Shown in pieces: positions 56,508-64,000 of a stretch of DNA of 64,000 bases. Position 1 is the first letter of the stretch. Every line of letters begins with the position of its first letter. Under the pieces are notes generated by a model that was given only the letters and a program-made list of their open reading frames with translations, was not told the DNA's origin and did not search any database. A program made the position numbers and the translations under genes. Source of the DNA: Rana temporaria (taxonomy: Eukaryota > Chordata > Amphibia > Anura > Ranidae); contig NC_053489.1 in NCBI RefSeq assembly GCF_905171775.1, positions 138,152,642 to 138,216,641 on the forward strand, given 5' to 3'.

Positions 56508-57279
56508 ACTGTAAGCTGTCTTTAGGGAAGAAAGCACACTGGTATGCCTCCTTATTTTGTATGTAAAAAATGATTGCACACAAGGCTGGAGAAGGAATCC
56601 CTTGCAATGATGCACTGATTGTATTTTGAATGTGGGGTCCATGTACACATGGCTTCCAATAATGCCAGCTCTTTTGGCAGAAACAAAACGTTCATACAGA
56701 GCATTTTTCTACAGGAGTTTAGGAGCATTCAGCATTTTCTTCTGCTCGAAAACTCCTTTTCAAAAATGCAAATCAGACGTGTTTTTTTTTCTGCCTCTAA
56801 ACGTCCTAATGTGCACATAGGATAACATTAAGCTGCTTCTACAGACAAAATGCAAAACTCCTGTAGAAGGAAAATTATTTTTAAGTCAGTGTGCATGGGC
56901 CCAAGTGTGTATGTTTACAAGAATTTATTATTACCTAGTTATTTTAAAATGTGTTCTATTTGTAAGGTTTTTTCATTTTGCATATTGTGTTTCTTTATAT
57001 GCTTGGGTAATTACTAGTTAGACGGCAGGATTAACTTGTGCAGGCACGTTTAAACAGCCACTGACTGAGTAGTACATAAAGCAACATTTTGATTTACAAA
57101 AGTGCGCCTGGGCAAGAAAACGCTTTCATTTCATATTCCTTGCAATCTGATTGGTTGTTTGGTGTGCATAGATTTCCTGGCCAAGCGACCCTTTTTGTAA
57201 ATCAACTCATTTGCTCTCCAATGTAGTACAGACAGAAACCTTTCAGTTGTTTTCATTGGTGCCCTTTCTAGCAATAATA
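56508..57279. other. Intergenic, no gene recognised
   Basis: No coding domain. A weak foldback-like segment near 57088-57205 carries AAATCAACTC, possibly a decayed GGTTGATTTA-type MITE. Confidence 0.35.
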
Positions 57280-57440
57280 GGGGGAGATTTAACAAAACTG
57301 GTGCACACAGAATTTGGTGCAGTTGTGCATAGAAACCAATCAGGCCCTAGGTTTTATTGTCAAAGCCTAATTGAACAAGTTAAAGTTAGAAGCTGATTGG
57401 TTACTATGAATAGGTTCACAGTTTTAGTAAATCTCCCCCA
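57280..57440. mobile_element. Foldback MITE, GGGGGAGATTTA type
   Basis: GGGGGAGATTTAACAAAACTG at the left and CAGTTTTAGTAAATCTCCCC at the right. The interior AGAAACCAATCAGG matches the GGTTGATTTA family. Confidence 0.7.
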
Positions 57441-57735
57441 TAATGTTTACCAATTTTTGGGAAAAAAGGTGCTACTGCATGTTGCACTTTTAATTGAAAA
57501 ATAGAGCTTTATATTTTCAAATTTTAGAGGTATTATAAATTAAAAGATCGTATATATAACATTTGATGCTGGTTTTTAGTTGAACTTTATAACCAGATTA
57601 TACTATTTGAATATAGTGGTTTGTGGAATGATATATTTAAAGGCAGGCATGTTTGCTACTAGTACCCAGTCCATTACTGTTAATTATGTTTTTCTGTCCC
57701 TCAAATTGGGTTTTAGTAGACAGCATTAGTCCTCT
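57441..57735. other. AT-rich intergenic segment
   Basis: No feature recognised. Confidence 0.35.
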
Positions 57736-58487
57736 GACTTTAAATAACCCTTTCATGACTAAGCCTATTTCTGACATGTGTTGCTTGCAAGTTAAAATCT
57801 GTATTTTTTGCTAGAACCTCCAAACATTATATATATTTTTTTAGCATAGACCCTAAAGAATAAAATGGTGATCGTTGCAATATTTTATGTCACACCGTAT
57901 TTATGCATAGGTCTTTCAAACGCATTTTTTGGGGGGAAAAAGACACTTTAATGAATAAAAAAAAAACGAAAAACAGCAAAGTTAGCCCAATTTTATAGAT
58001 ACTCAACATGTCATGCTTTGAAATTGCGCACATTCGTGGAATGGTGACAAACTACGGTACCTAAAAATCTCCATAGGCGACGCTTTGAAACAAATTAGCG
58101 GTTACCAGGTTAGAGTGACAGAGGAGGTCTGCTGCTAGAATTATTACTCTCGCTCTGACAATCACGGCGATACCTCACATGTGTGATTTGAACACTGTTT
58201 ACATATGCAGGCTCGACTTCTGTAGGCAGAAGTGCCGGATCACACATCGGATCTCCCGGTGGGACGGGAGGCCTGGGAACAATGGTGGAAGGTGGCAGGA
58301 GGGGGGAAGTCCCCTCCTCCGGGATAACAACCGTGTGGCTTTTAGCCACATTGGTTGTTATCCCTAAAGAGCCAACTGCCCGTTCTAAAAAACGATACCG
58401 GAATGATGCATGCAGCTGCATGCATCACCCCGGTTTAACCCCTGAAAGTCGAGGCCGCATATGTGCATATGGTTGGCAGGAAGGGGA
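57736..58487 (+). mobile_element. TTAA-like repeat with CCCTTTCATGACTAAGCC start
   Basis: The left edge TTTAAATAACCCTTTCATGA recalls the TTAACCCCTTCCCGACC edge of family A. The right edge is GGCAGGAAGGGGATAAA. The block around CGCCTATGGAGATTTT-type sequence (58060-58085 as TCTCCATAGGCGACGC) is shared with 21160-21180 in reverse. It is non-coding; TTAA duplication is not clear. Confidence 0.45.
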
Positions 58488-59234
58488 TAAATCACAGATA
58501 TTATGTTTTCACATTGAAAGTTTTGGACGATTAAACAAAACTGAACTTTGTCTTATTAACAATAATTGTTGCTGTCTATTTAACATGTTGCTTCATTTTT
58601 GGGAAGTTTCAGAATTTTTTTTTTTATCCTTGACATGGAGATGCTTGTTGTCTAAATTATAATATTAACCAATGGATATCTAAAGACATAGTCCTGTTTT
58701 CTAAATTAGGAAAAATATAGTTAATTTATGTTTATCTACCTTAACAGAGGGAATCGTTTATTGATACCCGGCTTGGTGAACCTGTGCACGCTTTCAGCAT
58801 CTCATTAAATTTAGGAAACATTTTTGTTTCCTTTTATTTAACTTAACTGGCTATTTGTTTGTTGAAAACACAGGTTGTTGTAAAAAATTAAACAAATAGT
58901 AAAATTGTAAGTGAACCTGTACCCAGATTATGCACACTAAAGTGTTTACATATTCCAAACAAGCAGGAGAAGCATGCCCTTATTTACCTCTCTAGCTATA
59001 AGCATTGTGGAGACATTCATCTTCAAATTTCACAACAGTGGCACTGAATTCACAGCTATTTCTCCTTTTATTTCTATAGAAGCAGAATATTAGCAGATTG
59101 ACAGTCTTCTAACAGCTGGAAAGACAGCTGGAAAGACACAGCAGATGTTTCTAAGCTGTAGCTGTGGTCTTTGAAAATCTTTGATTATTGATTACTTAAA
59201 ATTACAAGCAATTAGAGAGGTCTTTTACATCTTC
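58488..59234. other. Intergenic, no gene recognised
   Basis: AT-rich DNA without a recognised repeat edge or domain. Confidence 0.4.
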
Positions 59235-59650
59235 TTAAAGTGGAGTTCCGCCTAATTTTTTTTACCAAAAAGTGTAGCTGCTGACTTTAAATAATCAGTC
59301 ACTCAACTGCCCACGGTCCGGTGATGCAGGCATACGAAGCCCCGCTCCTCTCCCCTCCTCTCCGAGGCATTCTTACTGTGGGCACCCCAGCTGTGGCTTT
59401 ACAGCTGGGCATGCACTGCACATGTGCAAGCTGTGAATGGACCTGTGACAGGTCCCAAAAGATTGCAGGGAGGGAGGGGGGAGAACTTCCTTTTAGCGCT
59501 GCAGAGCCACAAGAGGAAGTGGGAGCTGGATGCCTCTAAAAAGAGGGTATGCGATCCCCCCCCAAAAAAAATGACATGCCAAATTAGGCTTGTCAGGGGG
59601 TCACCATCACATAAAGCGGAAGTTCATTTTTGGGTGTAACTCTGCTTTAA
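59235..59650. mobile_element. TTAAAGTGGAG-ended MITE
   Basis: TTAAAGTGGAGTTCCGCC at the left and GGTGTAACTCTGCTTTAA at the right, with TTAA on both sides. Related sequence is inserted in the Tc1 relic at 62293-62673. Confidence 0.65.
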
Positions 59651-60631
59651 GAATATATAAATACTTTATGGTCTGTAGTCCGTACACTGTGCATTTTGAC
59701 ATTATTGTATGGTTGGTAAAATGTTAAATATTATTGTCACATAGAGAATTTCATATGATGGTATAAGAAATGCACTAATAAAATGTATGATATAAGCTAT
59801 AATCTGTAACTATATTGGGTCTTAAAAAATATGGTTTCATTTTACTCTTTCTGTCTTGTCGCATATGTTTCATAATAAATAACTTATTACATTTATTTAG
59901 AATGAGTCAGTTTTTTTAAATGTTATCTGTGCAACCACTGATTATTGTACATAGGCCTCTGGCCCTAAAGTGGTTTTAAACCCTTACATATACCCAGTGA
60001 TGTGACTGCCCTTGGGTGATACACAGAGATGAAACAAATCCCCCTACATAAGTCGTACCTGTTTATCTGCAGCACTATCCCCTCTACAGCCATTCAAAGT
60101 GCTGAATTTATACACTTGTCTGAGAGTTCAGAAAAAAAGGGGATGGAGAGCTGAACATTCTGCTGAGCTCAGTGAGGAGAGCTCTGAGAGTTGATTGGAG
60201 GGAAGGGACACACCCTCTTTCACACAGAACATAGGAACAGAGCTGAGACTGTCAATATCAGGCTGTGTGCTGGAGCTCACTCCCCTGTCACTATTTTTCT
60301 CTTGGTGTCAGGAAAACTTGTCATAAGTGACTCATGCTGATAGCAGGAGAAGGAGGCAGCAGATTAAGAGATATGCTTTGTTCATATTTCATGTTTGAGG
60401 TTTCAGAAACTCTTTCACTACATATATACACTGCTACGACAGTGCTTAATTATCCTAGCTGCTATACTGTATATGCAAAGTGCATGGAAAGCCTATACAA
60501 GTTCTCACTTCTTTGTTCATACTTTTAAATTATTAACACACAACTCACTCTCCTTTAAGATGGTCAACTTTTTTTCATTTAGCCAGCTGGCAGGACATTA
60601 TTTTCCCAGAAATAGCCACTGTGGCCCACAA
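59651..60631. other. Intergenic, no gene recognised
   Basis: CTAAAGTGGTTTTAAACCC near 59967 looks like one end of another TTAAAG-type MITE; its partner was not found. AATAAA-type motifs near 59873 have no gene attached. Confidence 0.3.
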
Positions 60632-60745
60632 ATGAAGACACGGTGGTCTGTATTTGTGGTTTGCATATTTGTTCTGGTGCTTATCTCTGCCAGACCGCCC
60701 CAAAACAACATCAGCAGTATTCTTAGCTGTCATTACCTACAATAA
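60632..60745 (+). CDS. Small open frame with a signal-peptide-like start, doubtful
   Basis: A 37-residue frame starting MKTRWSVFVVCIFVLVLIS and ending SSILSCHYLQ. The N-terminus looks like a signal peptide, but there is no recognisable mature domain, no convincing splice partner and no nearby TATA box. It could be chance in AT-rich DNA or the first exon of a small secreted protein. I favour chance. Confidence 0.12.
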   Translation: MKTRWSVFVVCIFVLVLISARPPQNNISSILSCHYLQ

Positions 60746-61269
60746 ACACAAGCACCAGCAATGGTAATATTTCCACACCAACCTAGGGAATATGACAAAA
60801 AGGAATACTCTGTGCAAGAAAGACATTGTGAAGAAATACATTGCAATACTCTAAACAGAATTTTGTAGTGACCATCACAGCACATAGATTTGAATAGGAT
60901 TGACATTAGCGGGAGGGCCTTGCTGTGACACACCGATAGGCCTGCCCCCTTGTTTTCTGAATGGAAGGCTATAACTCCTGGGATATGTGAGGGGCATATC
61001 CTGGGAGGCACAGTGGGCAGTATGAATGCCATTCGCCTAAGGCAACTGAATTGCTGGGGGAGGTGGGCAAGATATTTTTGCCCCCAAAAAAGGTAAAAAA
61101 AAAACAGTGCAATGCCTACAGAAGAAGGAAGGAGGGGTGGAGTGGAGGGAAATTTCTTAAGAAGGTCAGCTTCAGCAACCAAGGATTTGTAAATTACTTT
61201 TAGACAAATATGAAATAAATATCAATCCGCGCAATCTAATATAATAGTGCAAAATTCTAATTGGATAAA
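60746..61269. other. Intergenic, no gene recognised
   Basis: No gene or repeat edge recognised. Confidence 0.4.
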
Positions 61270-62127
61270 TTAACCTCCCTGGCGGTATGATTCTTTCAGA
61301 AAAAACATGCTGAAAGCGGTACCATTATTTGCAAGGAAATTTGGCGTTTTATATTGTAGGTCTGTAATTTTAAGAAATAACTCACTTAAATCTGACCAAA
61401 CAAGATTCTAATAGGCATCCCGGGTATGACATTTTTTTAAAAACAAAATTATAAATTATAATATAATAAATAATTATAAATAATTATAACAAATAATAAT
61501 ATAATTATAATAAAAATTATTCAATAATGTAATCAAATCAAAATCACTGAAATTTGCTCAGTTGCAGAATTGTTGCTGTCATTATTTTATTTTTTTTATG
61601 ACGAATTTCCCCACAAATCGCTATCGCACAATTCTGCAAGTGATTTATTATCGCTGTTTTTAGCTGAAACCATTTTTGACATAAAGGGACACTTTTGGTT
61701 GCTATGGACAATCTACAGTTTGCAGGGAGAAAGAAACGTTTTTATTATATAAAATGACATGCATGACACAGGACAGACCACTAGGGACAAGGGGGGGTGT
61801 GTTTTTTTTACATACAGTACTGTAATCTATAAGATTACAGTATACTGTATGTAAAGTGTTTACTTTTTTGAATTTGGCGCCGTTCTCCGTCCCCGTGCCT
61901 CGTAACGTCGCAGGGAACGGAGATCGGCGTTACACAGAGGCACTGTGTGAATCGAGCGAGGTCCCGCTCGCTCACACAGCGCGGTGGCATGGCTGGATCC
62001 AGGGACAAGGTAAGTAAACCATGCCTGTGGATCTAGCGAGGTAAGCCCGAGTCTGACTCGGGGTTACCTCTCGCAGCAGGAAAATCTAACCCCGAGTCAG
62101 ACTCGGGAATACCGCCAGGCAGGTTAA
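61270..62127 (+). mobile_element. TTAA-target element, family B, about 858 bp
   Basis: TTAACCTCCCTGGCGGTATG at the left and ATACCGCCAGGCAGGTTAA at the right, with TTAA at both ends (61270-61273 and 62124-62127). Two copies of GAGTCTGACTCGGG lie near the right end. It is the inverted sister of 27786-28657. Confidence 0.8.
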
Positions 62128-62292
62128 TAATGAAAATAGCTGCTGTCACTGACAAGTGCTCTCATTCCACTTAAATGAATACAAAATAACAAAAACAGTG
62201 CTGAGCTATTAATACAAATGTATAATCAATAGTGATACATCTACATTATCTAACAAAAGTGACAACACTGAAGAAATTACAATTTGCTACAA

Positions 62293-62673
62293 TGTTCCAC
62301 CCAAAAATGGAACTTCCGCTTTTCGGAATCCTCCCCCCCCTCACATTTGGCACCTTTCTGCACCTTTCTGTGGATATCTACGCCACATGCGGCACCGCCT
62401 CGTACCCCCCCCCCCCCCGCTGACTTCTGGGAGAGACACAGGTCCCAGAAGACAGCAGGGACCATTCAGATCATGCAGGGTGACTCGCACATGCACAGTA
62501 GGGAACCACTTCCTGATTCCCTTATCGAAGATGGCCGCAGCAGCACCCAAGAGCTGAGGGACAGATCGGCTTCGGGTGCCGACATCTAGGAGTGCCCTTG
62601 ACAGGTAAGTGTCCATATTTTAAAAGTCAGCAGCTGCTGACTTAAAAAAAAAAAAATGGCGGAACTACGCTTT
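62293..62673. mobile_element. MITE inserted into the Tc1 relic
   Basis: CCACCCAAAAATGGAACTTCC at the left and GGCGGAACTACGCTTTAAA at the right; Tc1 sequence resumes on each side (TTTGCTACAATGT and ATAGTGAGTGTACAGC). Interior resembles 59235-59650. Confidence 0.6.
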
Positions 62674-62816
62674 AAATAGTGAGTGTACAGCTTGTATAAC
62701 AGTATACATTTTCTGTCCCCTCAAAATAACTCAACACACAGCCATTAATGTCTAAACCGCTAGCAACAAAAGTGAGTACACTCCTAAGTGAAAATGTCCA
62801 AATTGGGCCCAAAGGG

Positions 62817-63182
62817 TTAATATTTTGTATGGCCACCATTATTTTCCAGCACTGCCTTAACCCTGTTGGGCATGGAGTTCACCAGAGCTTCACAGGTTGC
62901 CACTGGAGTCCTCTTTTACTCCTCCATGAGGACATCTTGGAGCTGGTGGATGTTAGAGACCTTGCGCTCCTCCACCTTCCATTTGAGGATGCCCCACAGA
63001 TGCTCAATAGGGTTTAGGTCTGGAGACATTATTGGCCATTTCATCATCTTTACCCTCAGCTGCTTTAGCAAGTTTTTGGTCATCTTGGAGGTGTGTTTGG
63101 GGTTGTTATCATGTTGGAATACTGCCCTGAGGCGCCAGTCTCCGAAGAGAGGGGATCACGCTCTGCTTCAGTATGTCACAGT
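62817..63182 (-). pseudogene. Tc1 transposase, C-terminal fragment
   Basis: Read on the minus strand, FQHDNNPKHTSK carries the second catalytic Asp and MSPDLNPIEHLWGILKW carries the third catalytic residue (Glu, DD34E type). The frame ends LENNGGHTKY with a stop at 62817. An in-frame stop follows the VLMEE stretch (near 62916) and there is a frame change near 63130. The N-terminal paired-type DNA-binding half and the first Asp are absent. It cannot be active. Confidence 0.85.
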
Positions 63183-63844
63183 ACATGAGAATATTAGTAG
63201 GAGCAAAAAATGGACTTTAAAGGCACACCATAATTTTAAGTAGAAAAGTACCAAAATGTATTAAATATGATTAAAAATAACATTGTTGACATACAACCCT
63301 GATTCAATTCAGGTGATAATAGTTGGAGGAAAAGGCTGGTTGGTGGTTGAGGCGTGATGAGGAAACTCTACATGTTGCGTGCCTTTAGGCGCTTCTTCAG
63401 GAGCTTGCAGTCTAATATACATGAAAAAATTCAAATGAAAAACAGAAACAACCAAGCAATCCATTTATTACATATACTGTATAAAACATAGGTGACAATG
63501 ACAGGACAGCAAATAACACCCCAATGCACAATTAGTCAGGATCACATAAGCGAAACTATGGTGGTGGGCACTATACACCATATTCCAAGAAATTATCAGA
63601 TAATGTAGAGAACATTGCTTTTCACTATGCACAATGTCTAGGTGTCCCCTCTGTTAGAGGTGTGGGTAATACATCACAACCCAAATATATGGGTTACACA
63701 ACTCTAAAAGCACTGCAAATTTTAAATACACAGACCTCCACACACAATGCACTTGCTGTTGTGTCTAATATACCTACTATTACGACCAATTCTCTTTCTG
63801 GTCAAACTATGACAAGTTCGGATGTGAATACACCATCACAGTCA
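63183..63844. other. Intergenic, no gene recognised
   Basis: Near 63370-63410, ATGTTGCGTGCC...GCGCTTCTTCAGG is another instance of the CGTTTCG...CTTCNTCAGG-type motif. No coding domain. Confidence 0.35.
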
Positions 63845-64000
63845 ATTATTATTATTAATATACAGGATTTATATAGCGCCAACAGTTTGCGCAGCGCTTA
63901 ACAAAATGAAGGCAGACATTACAGTTACATTACATCTTGGTACAAGATGAATCAGAGGGCCCTGCTCGCTAGAGCTTACAATCTAGGAAGGAGGTTCAAT
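63845..64000 (-). mobile_element. LINE-like 3' end with (AAT)n tail, continuing beyond the window
   Basis: ATTATTATTATTAATATACA followed by GGATTTATATAGCGCCAAC and GAGCTTACAATCTAGG, the same order as at 50540-50690. On the minus strand it would end in (AAT)n. Confidence 0.65.

Larger units (their letters stand above)
62243..63182 (-). mobile_element. Tc1/mariner element, truncated, with a nested MITE
   Basis: CTAACAAAAGTGACAACACTG (62249) and CAACAAAAGTGAGTACACTC (62764) are the outer and subterminal repeats of a common vertebrate Tc1-like element. The stretch between them is interrupted at 62293-62673. The element is cut at about 63182, so the other half with the DNA-binding domain is missing. 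Confidence 0.8.

Overview
This is vertebrate nuclear DNA, most probably from a frog. The evidence is the type of transposon load: a DIRS tyrosine-recombinase retrotransposon, Harbinger-like foldback MITEs, TTAA-target elements, TTAAAG-ended (T2/Kolobok-like) MITEs, hAT elements, a Tc1 relic and LINE 3' ends, together with huge tetranucleotide and minisatellite arrays. The species assignment is inference; no organism-specific marker gene is present. There are no bacterial features.

Layout. 1-2.3 kb: right part of a Harbinger-like element with a broken three-exon Myb-like gene on the minus strand. 2.9-4.2 kb: two tandem arrays. 4.3-8.9 kb: a decayed hAT element with a BED-finger transposase pseudogene. 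9-22 kb: MITEs and TTAA elements, several nested, plus a short minisatellite at 17.7-18.3 kb. 22.06-27.33 kb: a nearly complete DIRS-like element on the minus strand. 27.3-31.3 kb: more TTAA and Harbinger-like elements. 31.3-35.9 kb: about 108 copies of a 42-bp minisatellite, open in reading frames on both strands but not believable as protein. 36.6-38.9 kb: AT and ATCT/GATA arrays. 39.3-52.2 kb: the one plausible host gene. 52.6-64 kb: further MITEs, a TTAA element and a Tc1 relic; no host gene recognised.

The host gene was assembled by eye from eight exons on the plus strand. All have GT/AG boundaries. The first intron is phase 1 and splits the second codon; every other junction is phase 0. 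It predicts a 189-residue secreted protein with a signal peptide, three N-glycosylation sequons, a Thr-rich segment, a dibasic/furin-like patch and a short C-terminal helix with Cys and LWR. Exon phases, the Cys at the end of exon 5, the basic patch and the final exon resemble the IL-7/TSLP branch of four-helix cytokines. I propose it as a divergent amphibian TSLP/IL-7-like cytokine gene. The gene model is well supported; the family name is moderately supported.

The introns of this gene are full of layered insertions. A Tx1/L1-like LINE next to exon 6 is flanked by long direct repeats that include exon 6 on one side and lack it on the other. Intron 7 holds a nest of a LINE 3' end, a poly(A) insertion, a hAT MITE with an exact 8-bp duplication and a large palindrome.
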